DNA of 64,000 bases from Lineus longissimus (lineage: Eukaryota > Nemertea > Pilidiophora > Heteronemertea > Lineidae). The translations under genes were made by a program, and so were the position numbers. The notes under the pieces are model-generated. The model had not been told where the DNA came from, ran no database searches, and was given only the letters and a program-made list of their open reading frames with translations. This document shows positions 10,441 to 19,700 of this stretch, in pieces (within the stretch, counting starts at the first letter, position 1; each line of letters opens with the position of its first letter). Location of the stretch: positions 122,001 to 186,000 of the forward strand of contig NC_088324.1 in assembly GCF_910592395.1 (NCBI RefSeq), written 5' to 3'.

Positions 10441-11286
10441 TTAAATTTCTTCAAGAAACTCTGCTGCTAAAGATACATTTTGATAGTATAATTCATAGTC
10501 AATTTTATTCCCTTTCCTCATGTTTTCTTCTTTCGTAATAGGTTGTAAATTCCGCCAATTCCAACATAGCAAAAGTTCTTCTTCATTAAGATGATTGAAA
10601 TGTGATTTTGGAAGAATATGGTCAATATGCCAATAGTCACCATGGTTTTCCCATGTCATATTGTCATCAAATTGATATTCAATCCACTTGTACAAGCCAT
10701 CTAGAGAACAACCAATAACTTTTTCAAGTTTGGATTTTTGTTGATGGTTTCTAAGACATGTGGATAATAATAATGAAAGATTTTTTGATATTTTAAAAGA
10801 TTCATCGGTCGATCTTTTATCTTTGTCATATTTATTTTTACATTTGTTACAACACGTTTTACATCTGTATGCTCTTCCACATTTTACATTTTTCATCTTT
10901 TTCAAAATCGTCCAATAATTTTTCTTCGAAACATTTTTTATTTTTTTCAATAATAAATTAAGCCTATCAGACCAATAATCCTTTCTAATCACATCCAGCG
11001 CTTGTTTATTCTCTTTCATTTTTTCCATATAGGCAAGTTGCAGCATCATTTCTTTTGACTGTTTAACGCGAGGGTGTTCAAACACAATAGAAGACGTAAT
11101 CTGTTGTACAAATAGACGATGATCCTCTACCATTTCAAAAGGTATATTGTTGTAGAATAAATAAGGATGCTTTATTTTAACATGGGAAGGAATGTTCCCA
11201 AACGCTAATTGTTCAAAGAGGCTTTTCCATTTGAAATGTTGTGTATATTTACAACAAAATAAAAAATAATCATACATGATTATCAT
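10441..11286 (-). CDS. HNH endonuclease
   Basis: 281 aa. The C-terminal HNH core reads 'HIDHILPKSHFNHL' then 'CWNWRNLQPITKEENMRK', the His-Asn-His metal-binding arrangement. An upstream Cys cluster 'CKTCCNKCKNKYDKDKR' is a likely structural zinc site. The homologue in E2 is 56488-57468, which has more zinc knuckles. The start at 11286 or nine bases downstream (second Met) cannot be separated. Family role: DNA cleavage, possibly in replication, recombination or exclusion of competing elements; for Polintons this is inference. Minus strand, divergent from the small membrane gene at 11458. Confidence 0.85.
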   Translation of the reverse strand: MIIMYDYFLFCCKYTQHFKWKSLFEQLAFGNIPSHVKIKHPYLFYNNIPFEMVEDHRLFVQQITSSIVFEHPRVKQSKEMMLQLAYMEKMKENKQALDVIRKDYWSDRLNLLLKKIKNVSKKNYWTILKKMKNVKCGRAYRCKTCCNKCKNKYDKDKRSTDESFKISKNLSLLLSTCLRNHQQKSKLEKVIGCSLDGLYKWIEYQFDDNMTWENHGDYWHIDHILPKSHFNHLNEEELLLCWNWRNLQPITKEENMRKGNKIDYELYYQNVSLAAEFLEEI

Positions 11287-11317
11287 CTTTTATATTAATG
11301 ATAATTCATTAAATAAA

Positions 11318-11440
11318 GATAGTAATTATGACAATAATAATGACAATAATTTGACAATAATTATGACAATAATTATGACAATAATTATGACAATAATTTG
11401 ACAATAATTATGACAATAATTATGACAATAATTTGATAAT
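11318..11440. repeat. AT-rich tandem repeat
   Basis: Repeated words 'tgacaataat' and 'tatgacaataat' in irregular tandem between the divergent HNH gene and the plus-strand late-type cluster. It lies in the shared upstream region, so it may include promoter elements, but no specific site is evident. Confidence 0.8.
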
Positions 11441-11457
11441 TTATTTCTATAAAATAA

Positions 11458-11769
11458 ATGAGTGATGATAATGAAAAAGTAAAAGAAATTACAACTAAAG
11501 ATAAACCAAAAGATCCTAAAAAAGTAGCATGGGGGAAAAAATTGGGTGAAATGAACAGGAATCGTAAAAAAATTAAAGTGGAAGAAACATCACAAGAGAC
11601 ATCAACTCCTAGTCAAAATAATACAACCTATTATTTTACACTCCTTATTGGAGGACTTGGTTTAGCAACTTATGTATTGTATTTCACAAAAAATTCAAAA
11701 TCTGAGGTGACTGAACACGTGGAACAACCTGTGAAAGAAAAACAAACAAAATCTAAATTAGAAATTTAA
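11458..11769 (+). CDS. Small single-span membrane protein
   Basis: 103 aa. Highly charged basic N-terminus ('DPKKVAWGKKLGEMNRNRKK'), then one hydrophobic segment 'YYFTLLIGGLGLATYVLYF' (residues ~60-80) and a charged tail. It matches in layout and sequence the E2 protein at 49919-50425 ('KQLAWSRELGRRSKEFKRIK' then 'VLGLGAIILASFIMF'). Likely a virion or membrane-associated accessory protein (inference). Start in TAAATG; first gene of the plus-strand run 11458-15044. Confidence 0.72.
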   Translation: MSDDNEKVKEITTKDKPKDPKKVAWGKKLGEMNRNRKKIKVEETSQETSTPSQNNTTYYFTLLIGGLGLATYVLYFTKNSKSEVTEHVEQPVKEKQTKSKLEI

Positions 11770-11788
11770 TTTTTTTCTGTTTAAATAA

Positions 11789-12028
11789 ATGAGAACTGGT
11801 ATTGACACGAAAAATATTGGAAACACAATCTATCACGCTGCTGTTTTAACAGCTTTAACTGTTGGCTATGGATTAGCTGCAAAGAAACTACTGAAGTCAA
11901 ACATTGGAGATCCTAGTAAACCTGACCTTATGGAAGCTGTTAAGCTCACTGGTGCAGTGACACTTGCTATTATTACAAAAGGTTATCTTGAGAAAAATAT
12001 GAGTCTACCAAAGAACATCACTAATTAA
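11789..12028 (+). CDS. Small hydrophobic protein
   Basis: 79 aa, with two moderately hydrophobic helices around residues 13-32 ('IYHAAVLTALTVGYGLAAKK') and 50-65. It aligns over its length with the 78 aa E2 protein at 60620-60856 ('SNIGDPSKPDLMEAVKLTG' versus 'INIGPPSQADLEEILKLGG'). Conservation of such a short ORF in two diverged elements supports it as a real gene. Function unknown. Start in TAAATG, 19 bp after the previous stop. Confidence 0.75.
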   Translation: MRTGIDTKNIGNTIYHAAVLTALTVGYGLAAKKLLKSNIGDPSKPDLMEAVKLTGAVTLAIITKGYLEKNMSLPKNITN

Positions 12029-12054
12029 AAAAATTTAAATAAAATAAAACGAAT

Positions 12055-12450
12055 ATGGCAGGCATGATTTTAACAACGATTTTTGGTGCTGTGGCTAATG
12101 CAACTGCTTTCGTTGGAGGTTCTGCACTCTTTCATGCATTTGATAGACAGAATGCTGCAGATGAACGAAAGTGACATGATTTAGCATTAGAAAAATTACA
12201 AAAACAATCTGCGACGTGGTCCCAGAATAGGATAAAACACCTAGATTTCCTTGCAGAACAACGTCAGAAAAAACATCAAGCAAAATCAGACATGTTAGAT
12301 ATGGAAGATTCTATTCGCTATTACGACAGAATCCACCCTGAACCAACTTTAAACCACTTTTATACGCCAAGTGAGTCTCAGAAAAAGTATGAACAAATGT
12401 ACATTGCAGGCAGTGTGGTGGGATCTGCGGTGTTATCAAAATTTCTTTAA
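12055..12450 (+). pseudogene. Membrane protein homologous to E2 59324-59782, one nonsense codon
   Basis: 132 in-frame codons from 'MAGMILTTIFGAVANATAF' to a TAA at 12448-12450, with one TGA at 12172-12174. Flanks of that codon are 'DERK' and 'HDLALEKLQK'. The E2 homologue reads 'VKRHDLAQEQLQK', with Arg at the site, which fits a single CGA to TGA change. Shared later words: 'HPEPT' versus 'HPERT', 'YTPSE' versus 'YQPSD'. Hydrophobic N-terminal helix, charged middle, short hydrophobic end. Function unknown. Confidence 0.78.
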
Positions 12451-12455
12451 AATAA

Positions 12456-13871
12456 ATGGACAATGTCATTGAAAAGATTGACTGGGAAGCTGATATAGGA
12501 GATGAAGATGGTCTGGAATATAATTTAGATCAACAAGCAGCGAATGATGTTATTCTTACGAATGATTTGATTGGAGATATACCACGACCTCCAAGAGTTA
12601 GTGAAATGAACGCTCTGGCCATCATTGATGAAAAAGAAATATTTTTACATGACTTTATGGATAAAAATAAATTAAAATTAAAGGCGAATCGGACCATGAA
12701 CGAACTGCGTAACAGAGTGATAATTAGTGAAAACGGTGATATATTTTATAAATCATCAACAGGAGACATTAAACTATCGTATAATAAAAATAAAGAACCT
12801 TATATGAGGGGCTCTTTAAAAGGAGAAGGAAAAGCAGAATTTAAGAGTTTTTTTAGACCAAATAATGATGGAGAAACTCCAATGCTTGAAAATGTTGGAG
12901 AAAAAAAGCAAGTGAGAAAACAATTGTTTCCCGAAGAAGGGGCAGGTTCTAGCTCACCTTATCCTCTGGAACCTAAAGTTATTATTGCAAATAAAGACAC
13001 CAATCTTGTACAAGACACTAATCTTGATACAAATGAAACAAAGTTTGTTGATGTTGACCCTAATGATGTTGATGACATTCAAGAAACCACTTTGAATTCA
13101 AACGAACCAATGAAAACAAAGAATTCTAAATTAGATGAGATTAAAGACTATTTCAGAAGACAGTTTAAATCGATTAAAGAAAAATATAGTCAGTCACGTG
13201 ACAGAATAAAAGATAAAATAAACACATTGAGGCAAAGTGATGATATTGAAATGGAGCCTTTAATTGAGCATGAAGAACAAAATCTTAGAGAGATTGATGA
13301 GGCAGAATCAGATGAAGTGGCTAATTTGAATGAAAGAAGTAAAAAACATTTTAAACAATTAGCTAAAAAATTTCGTGATACAGTGAATGATGCAAAAGAA
13401 TCCTTAGGAGACCGATTAAAAGCTTTATTCAAATTGAAGGGCTTTAAACTTGCTACTATTGTTAGTGCAGTTATTTTTACTTTATCTGCCATTGGTGCAA
13501 GTCTCGCGTCTTTAGTAAAACCAAGTGCACCTTCTAAGCCTGGACCTGGACCTGGACCTGATACACCTAGTAAACCTATAGGACCTGGAAAACCAGATAC
13601 TCCTAGTACACCGAATAAAATTACACAAGGTCTGATAAAATTTAAAAATTGGTTACTTTCCTTAGGTTCAAAAGCTCTAGCAGCACTCCCTAGAATTTTA
13701 GGAACCGTTGTGTCCACTATCTTAAAAGCAGCTGCAGGTGTGATAGGATTTTTAGCAGAGCATTTGATTATCGCAGTGGCTGTCACTATTTTAGTTGTGA
13801 TTCAAGTTGTAGTGAATAATGCAGGAACAATTAAAAATAAAGCAAAAAAAAATTCTTCTAAAATAAAGTAA
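12456..13871 (+). CDS. Pro/Gly-rich membrane protein
   Basis: 471 aa. Acidic N-terminal half, a basic coiled segment (~220-320), a hydrophobic helix 'LATIVSAVIFTLSAIGASLA', a Gly-Pro-rich linker ('KPGPGPGPDTPSKPIGPGKP'), then an amphipathic region and a second membrane segment 'IGFLAEHLIIAVAVTILVV'. The E2 counterpart (46116-47715, broken) has the same order and the identical word 'GFLAEHLIIAV'. The layout suggests a membrane-active virion protein, perhaps for endosome or membrane passage; that is inference. Start in TAAATG; its stop overlaps the next start (TAATG). Confidence 0.72.
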   Translation: MDNVIEKIDWEADIGDEDGLEYNLDQQAANDVILTNDLIGDIPRPPRVSEMNALAIIDEKEIFLHDFMDKNKLKLKANRTMNELRNRVIISENGDIFYKSSTGDIKLSYNKNKEPYMRGSLKGEGKAEFKSFFRPNNDGETPMLENVGEKKQVRKQLFPEEGAGSSSPYPLEPKVIIANKDTNLVQDTNLDTNETKFVDVDPNDVDDIQETTLNSNEPMKTKNSKLDEIKDYFRRQFKSIKEKYSQSRDRIKDKINTLRQSDDIEMEPLIEHEEQNLREIDEAESDEVANLNERSKKHFKQLAKKFRDTVNDAKESLGDRLKALFKLKGFKLATIVSAVIFTLSAIGASLASLVKPSAPSKPGPGPGPDTPSKPIGPGKPDTPSTPNKITQGLIKFKNWLLSLGSKALAALPRILGTVVSTILKAAAGVIGFLAEHLIIAVAVTILVVIQVVVNNAGTIKNKAKKNSSKIK

Positions 13872-14581
13872 TGACGATGAGCGCAGCGAGTATGAATCTA
13901 CGCTTTCATAACACAAAGAGACAGTCCTTAAGGACAAATATTAATCAGTATAAAACTGTACGTGTCGCACATGCTATTATTCCTACAACTTATTTTAATA
14001 TTTCAAGATTTTCAAAAAATAACTATTTAAATTTTGCAGAATCGGCTCCAGCTGATACTTTTAGAAATCATGGTTCTGTCTATATCTCAGAAGGACTTTA
14101 TAGCATTGACTCTTATATCAAAGCGATACAACATGCGCTGGAGGAAGAAGGACATCAGAACAAGATGATGATCACTTATTTGGAAAGCGAAGGAAAAATT
14201 GTGATAAAAGTGAAGCCTCCTTTTATAGTATGGATCCATGAGGAATTACGTACCTTATTGGGAATTAAATTGGAAGATGCACATATTATCAATGAAGTGA
14301 AAGGAGAACAACCTTGTCAATTTTTACCCCATCAAGAATATCGTATTTGTTGTAATGTTGTGGATAACGGTAAAATTTTTTTAGATGGGGTTCATTCTGA
14401 TATTATTTCCACCTTTGTCGCGAAAGGAAAAAATTATGGGGATCTTGTGGAATATAGTTCATTACAAAAAGTCATGATTCAAGACCAGGATTTTTCCTAT
14501 GTCGAAATTGACATCAAAAATCAAAACAATGAACCCATTGAATTTAAAACCCCGTGTACCATAGATTTACTGTTAGAATAA
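13871..14581 (+). CDS. Penton-like minor capsid protein
   Basis: 236 aa, beta-rich, without hydrophobic anchors. Conserved with E2 59816-60562: early 'VAHAIIPTTYFNIS' (E2 'LTFAVIPCTFYNIS'), then 'GLYSIDSYIKAI', and the end 'VEIDIKNQNNEPIEF' which matches the usual last strands of single-jelly-roll penton proteins. I assign minor capsid/penton by this pattern and its presence in both elements, not by a database hit. The GC-rich E1 motif lies right at the start codon region (13879-13890, 'MSAASM'), so the true start may be either Met. Confidence 0.68.
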   Translation: MTMSAASMNLRFHNTKRQSLRTNINQYKTVRVAHAIIPTTYFNISRFSKNNYLNFAESAPADTFRNHGSVYISEGLYSIDSYIKAIQHALEEEGHQNKMMITYLESEGKIVIKVKPPFIVWIHEELRTLLGIKLEDAHIINEVKGEQPCQFLPHQEYRICCNVVDNGKIFLDGVHSDIISTFVAKGKNYGDLVEYSSLQKVMIQDQDFSYVEIDIKNQNNEPIEFKTPCTIDLLLE

Positions 14582-14585
14582 AAGA

Positions 14586-15044
14586 ATGGATGTTTTAGAT
14601 TCCATCCCCGAACAGGATGAATTTCGCTTTGAGCAGATTGAGCAGATCAAGTCAGACTTACAACAAAAAATTGGAAGACGACGTCAACTGTATAAAAATT
14701 ATAAAAAAATTTCAAATATCATTCATTGGTTAGAAACTAGCTTTTTTATAGCAATAGCAGGAATCGCTTCGATTGGCACAGGTGGTGTAATAACCAATAT
14801 TGTTACTTTACCTTTAGCTGTTGTTTGTACTATGTTAGGCACAGCAGGTAAAATTGTTGTTCCACAATTAAGGAAAAAAATGAAAAAACATAAAACAATC
14901 TGGATTCACACACAAGATCATTTAAACGATGTAAATAATTTACTCTCACGCGCGATTACGAATGAACATATTTCTGCGAGTGAGTTTGACCTTATTATTC
15001 AGACATATAAAAAATCCAATAAAGTTACAGAGAATCTGAAATAA
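14586..15044 (+). CDS. Membrane protein with two hydrophobic helices
   Basis: 152 aa. Charged helical N-terminus ('EQIEQIKSDLQQKIGRRRQL'), a hydrophobic pair at ~50-100 ('FFIAIAGIASIGTGGVI', 'LPLAVVCTMLGTAG'), then basic helices ending 'ISASEFDLIIQTYKK'. The E2 homologue at 55517-56176 has the same plan and the word 'HISTDEFTLIL'. Similar proteins are frequent in Polintons; function unknown. Last gene of the plus-strand run before the right TIR. Confidence 0.75.
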   Translation: MDVLDSIPEQDEFRFEQIEQIKSDLQQKIGRRRQLYKNYKKISNIIHWLETSFFIAIAGIASIGTGGVITNIVTLPLAVVCTMLGTAGKIVVPQLRKKMKKHKTIWIHTQDHLNDVNNLLSRAITNEHISASEFDLIIQTYKKSNKVTENLK

Positions 15045-15106
15045 CTTGACTTTCGTCGGTGATTAACTGTTTGGGCTATTTTAGCGAGTCAGACTAAAGT
15101 AATGAT

Positions 15107-16327
15107 GTAACTTTATAAGAACGTGACACTTCTTATAAAATTATACCATTTTATCCTTGCACTAATTTAAACGCGTAATACTTTTTCCCTTTAGGTTTTC
15201 CTAACGATATTATATAGTTCAAGTTAGGATTCGCTTCTAAATCTCGTTTGATCAACGATGTTGAAAAAGTTTTCAAGGGCTGCAGCTTTCTATATTTTAG
15301 AGTTAGAATTAACGCTTCTCCGTGTTTGGTAATCTTCTGCTCTTTCCCTACAATCTTATACCACACATTTAAAGGAACTTCTTTCCAAGTGATTAACTCT
15401 GATTCTGGAGGTATAATTTTGGCATCTAATTCGCTTTCCGAAAGATAGTCCTCTTCTTCGGATGATGAATAGTCTGTTATATCTCTAAGTTCATCTTCGG
15501 ATGAGGTATAGTCTGTTAGATTGTTATTTTTTGAATATCTAGGATCTCTATTCTTTTTTGAAGCGCTAGCGACGTGTCTGATGATATGAGTCATTTTCTA
15601 TACAAAAAAATCTATTAGATATCGTTTTTAAAGCGCAGCCGCGAGCGAAGCGCAGCCGCGAGCGAAGCGAGCGGTTTGTAGGATTGTTGTTCAGCGAGCG
15701 AAGCGAGCGGTTTGTAGAATTGTTGTTCAGCGAGCGAAGCGAGCGGTTTGTAAAAAAGTTTGACTACTGTTTGACTGTGAGTCCGTTCTCCAATTTTGGA
15801 GAGTTGTTTTGACTGAAGAAGTTGTGTTTTGACTGTGTTTGACTGTGAGTCCGTTCTCCAATTTTGGAGAGTTGTTTTGACTGGTGTTTGACTGAAGAAG
15901 TTGTGTTTTGACTACTGTTTGACTGTGAGTCCGCTCCTCAAAATTGAGGAGCGGTTTTAACTGGTGTTTGACTGAAGAAGTTGTGTTTTGACTACTGTTT
16001 GACTGTGAGTCCGCTCCTCAAAATTGAGGAGCGGTTTTAACTGGTGTTTGACTGAAAGGAATTGAGAGAAGTTGTGTGAAGTGTTGACTGGTGTTTGACT
16101 GAAAGGAAATGTGTGAAGTGTTGACTGGTGTTTGACTGAATAATTGTTTGACTAGGATTTGACTGAATAATCGTTTGACTAGGATTTGACTGAATAATTG
16201 TTTGACTAGGATTTGACTGAATAATTGTTTGACTAGGATTTGACTGAATAATTGTTTGACTAGGATTTGACTGAATAAAAACCTAGTCAAACCTAGGGTG
16301 AGTTAAAACCCCCACTTTTACACTACT
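15107..16327 (-). repeat. E1 right terminal inverted repeat
   Basis: Reverse complement of the left TIR, with the duplicated gene, the GC-rich motif (15632-15740), the hairpin minisatellite (15787-16036) and the 27 bp repeats (16138-16277). The last ~50 bp (from 'acctagtcaaacctaggg' to '...acactact') are unique and form the tip. The terminus reads AG inward, as in Polintons. Confidence 0.93.
15151..15594 (-). CDS. TIR-borne OB-fold-like protein (right copy)
   Basis: 147 aa, identical to the product of 806-1252 except for loss of one Glu codon ('WKEVPL' instead of 'WKEEVPL'). It lies in the right TIR and faces inward. Near-identity of the two copies shows that the TIRs are young or kept alike by replication or recombination, although other E1 genes have decayed. 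Confidence 0.72.
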   Translation of the reverse strand: MTHIIRHVASASKKNRDPRYSKNNNLTDYTSSEDELRDITDYSSSEEEDYLSESELDAKIIPPESELITWKEVPLNVWYKIVGKEQKITKHGEALILTLKYRKLQPLKTFSTSLIKRDLEANPNLNYIISLGKPKGKKYYAFKLVQG

Positions 16328-16333
16328 GTTATC
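16328..16333. other. Predicted 6 bp target-site duplication of E1 (GTTATC)
   Basis: Other host units read 'cttgatgttatcaagcat' at this place (29135, 34821, 40641). Here the E1 tip replaces everything up to 'gttatc'. Polintons duplicate 6 bp, so a second GTTATC should precede the left tip, outside the window. Confidence 0.75.
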
Positions 16334-16426
16334 AAGCATAGAACTTATTATTTTCAAGGTATACAACCGATTTCTTTTGTTTTATTTGATCATATTTCAA
16401 ACGGCTTGTTTGAAACATACACTTAC

Positions 16427-16770
16427 TTAACTAATGGCACATCCGAGTCATCGGGAACCTGATAATTATTGAAGCTAGTCAAGGCATCTGCCATTCCATC
16501 GCAGTCACCACACATTCCAGTAAGCTTTCCAGCACCTCCATACTGCCAGTGGCCAAGAGATGTCACAATACCTCCATATTGACCACCGAATGACAAAGCG
16601 AAGGAACAGGTTGGCACTGATATCTTAAAGTCGTTGGCTCCAGATTTTGTGGCACTGAGAGTATGTCCGCCTTTGAGTTTGAGGTTAAAGGGCATTCTTT
16701 GTGTGAGGCCACTGACCTGCAGAACAAAGTTGTGGTGACTTGTTAGAGAGTAATGCAATGTCCCATATAA
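16427..16770 (-). CDS. VWD domain, C-terminal exon (unit IV)
   Basis: 344 bp; acceptor 'ttagccag', donor GTAAGT. Encodes 'SLTSHHNFVLQVSGL' through 'TGMCGDCDGMADALTSFN' to 'DDSDVPLV'. 'GMCGDCDG' is the conserved end of a VWD domain. Starts in phase 0 and ends with two bases of the next codon. Confidence 0.85.
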
Positions 16771-19700
16771 CTGGCTAACATAAATTGTCAGATTAGTCGA
16801 TGGTTGTATCGCAACTTCTGTTTGTTGAAAAATGCCCATTTCCTTACAAGAAATGGCCATTTTGTGTCATTCAAACTTACCTATGGAACACTTTTGCATG
16901 TTACTCCATTTGGGCTCAAACACAAGAGTATCCCTTTAATTTTCTAAAGGGAGAACTGAGTTAACAGCTCGGCCGCCAGGCGGCGCCCTGACCGATCCCG
17001 CGAGATCGCGCCGATCTCATGCCGCCATATTTAGTCTTTACTCTTGAGCGTTAAAAAAGAGTATGTCCCGTTTGTGGGGACGGCGGGAGGGCCGTGTTCC
17101 ATAGGTAAGTATGAACTAACAAAATGGCCATTTCTTGTAAGGAAATGGGCATTTTGTGTCATTCAAACTTACCTATGGAACACTTTTGCATCGAATCCCA
17201 GCAACCTATTGGAGGTGGGAAATGAGGACTTACCTAATGCTGAGCTGTTGTTCCATCCAGGAGGCACCACCGGCATATTAGCTAAGGAGGACCGCCAGGG
17301 GAAAGAAATGGGGAGAACCGGAGGACCGGTATTTTGATCTCGGTATTACAATCATATTATAGAGAGTAATAGACCCATTCTCCGGAAAGCGCTAGAATTG
17401 CGTAATAAAACCATCTTCTTTCCGGCAACAGAGCTTAGAGCAAGTAAGGCATGTTGAAGGGTGTAGAATGAGTTATTGCTAAACAACAATAAGAAATTGC
17501 GTCCTTTCTAGTCTACTAGGGGTTGCCTGGATTGTTGAAGATAGGGCATATCAAAAATGGCGCAAGATGCGCGTTTGACTCTTCAATCGGGCTTCCCCCC
17601 TTTTTTTTGATCTAGCCAGGATCAAACAACATGCCCCGCAGACACAATCGGGCCGATTGTGTGCATGCCATCTACGAGGAAAGAAACGTCTCGTAGGTAG
17701 AAACGAGAGAATGTGGAGTGATTACTCCAACATGCAGCGGAAACGACTTCTTGAAGAGCAACTCCTCGGTAGTTAGCCCAGGAGGTGGCTAGTGCTCTAA
17801 CTTCGTGCGCTGAGATGTTAGCTAGCGCACGAAGATCAGAGGAAGTCTTCAAGGTGTTGTAGGAAAGACGAATAGTCTCCACAATCCACCTTGAAATAGT
17901 GGCGGCCGCTATCTCTCGTTTATTTCCCTCCTTATAGGACAAAAACAAACGCTCTCTCCCCTGGCGGATACCGGGAGGTTTTGTCCTATTTATGTAGAAC
18001 TTTAGGGCCCTGACGGGACATAAAGTTCTGTCAGGAAGATCATAAGAGATCGTTCCTGACAGAGAGGGAATAGTAACCGGGGGCCGAGAGGCGGCCGGTC
18101 CCTGGTTCTTCGCCAGAAATCCTGGTATGAAAGCCAGGATAACCTCCCCTCCCTCTCTAAAAGCCAGCTTCTTAAAAGAAAGTGCATGGAGCTCTGATCT
18201 CCGTTGGGCGGTAGCCAAGGCTACTAGAAAGACTGTTTTGAGTGTCAGATATTTCATGGATGAAATAGACATGGGTTCAAAAGGATGCCTCATGAGCACC
18301 TTAAGGACAACAGAAAGGTCCCATTTAGGGGTGTTGTGAACCGGTCTAGGACGCTCTAATAACATTCCTCTGAAAAGAGGGGTTATTTGGTCCTCCCAAC
18401 GAAGATCCCAGGTGCTTAAAACACGGAGGGTAGAAGCGATGGCGGACTTGTACCCTTTTATAGCCGTGACAGATATTTGTCTTTCCGTGAATAATTCAAT
18501 AAGGAAATCAACTAATCTGTATATAGAGGGAGAGATCGGATTAACTCCGTTCTCCCTGCACCAGGAAGTGAAGGTAGACCACTTTCCTTGATACACATCA
18601 AGGGTAGACCCCCTTTGAGGTGCGGACATGCGCTTGACAGCGATGTCCGAAAAGCCTCTCTGGTGGAGATGCAACTGGATAAGTTCCAGGCGTGAAACTT
18701 GAAAAATCCAGGGTTCTGGTGGTAGCATCTCCCCAGGGGGTGCCACAGGAGGTGCTTCCAAGTAGGAAGACTCCTGGGGTGGTCTATCAGGAGCTCCAGC
18801 AAGGCTGGGAACCAGGCCTGATTTGGCCAGCAAGGTGCGATGAGAGTTATTCTCACCGGGTGGCTGGTCAAGATCTTGTTCAGGACTGGTTGGATGAGAG
18901 GGAGGGGTGGAAACGCATATGCGTTCAGCCCGACCCAAGAGGCTGTAAGGCTGTCGACTTCCAGGGCCTCTTCGTCCGGAAGTGGAGAGTAATAGATGGG
19001 AAGGCGATTGTTCAGCCTGGTGGCGAACAGATCTACCTTCGGAGATTGCCAAAGGCGACAAAGGTCGTCTACAACCTCCTGATGGAGTGTCCACTCTGTC
19101 TGAACTAGTTTGTTCTGACGGGACAGGGCGTCGGCAAGGATGTTGCGTTTGCCCGGTATGTGTCTGGCACATATCGATACTCCAAGGTCGGCACAAAGAT
19201 GGTAAAGCTCCCAAGTTAGCTGGCAAAGAATGCCGGACTTTGTGCCTCCCTGTCTCCTGACATATGCTACTACTGTAGAATTGTCGGAGAACAGGGTTAC
19301 TCTCCGATTCTTCAGGTGAAGGGAAAGAGCCCTCACGGCAAGAAGGACAGCCTTCATTTCCAATATATTTATTGAAAGAATGGTCTCCTCCCTTGTCCAT
19401 AGACCCCTTATGGACATGTCCCCGTTGTTCAGATGTGCTCCCCACCCTAGTAGAGAAGCATCTGTGAACAGGGACACTTCTGGGGGCGGTGGAGCAAGAT
19501 CTACACCGCTTTGGAGACGAGTCTCCGACTCCCAGAAGTTCCAGACGTTCTTGAGTAGGTATTGAGGTATCAATACCAACTTGTCTAATGGGTCCCTGTG
19601 GGGTTTCCATAGAGACATTAGAAACATCTGGATGGGACGCATATATAGACGGCCAAGGGGGATTTGGTCTGCTGCCGAATTCAGAAGTCCCAAAAGGCTC

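Larger units (their letters stand above)
1..16327. mobile_element. Polinton/Maverick element E1 (left end outside window)
   Basis: Seen: long terminal inverted repeats (1-1297 and 15107-16327) enclose genes for an A32-like packaging ATPase, capsid-like protein, retroviral-type integrase, protein-primed DNA polymerase B, HNH nuclease and small membrane proteins. This is the gene content that defines Polintons. The right end is fixed because homology to other copies of the host unit (for example 29142 onward, 34828 onward) resumes at 16328. The terminus reads inward as AG, as is usual for Polintons. Several genes carry stops or frameshifts, so this copy is probably not autonomous. No Ulp1-like protease gene was recognised. 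At least 16.3 kb long. Confidence 0.93.

Noticed and set aside
13190-13786. 198-codon minus-strand ORF with Gly/Pro repeats (and the similar one at 47046-47642)
   Set aside because: Antisense shadows of the conserved Pro/Gly-rich membrane-protein genes.
16018-16290. 90-codon minus-strand ORF with repeated 'FSQILVKQL'
   Set aside because: Translation of the 27 bp tandem repeat; the unit length divisible by 3 keeps it open by chance.
17622-18720. Recombinase region read as a host integrase or Crypton
   Set aside because: RT/RNase H, inverted terminal repeats and an internal complementary region identify a DIRS retroelement.
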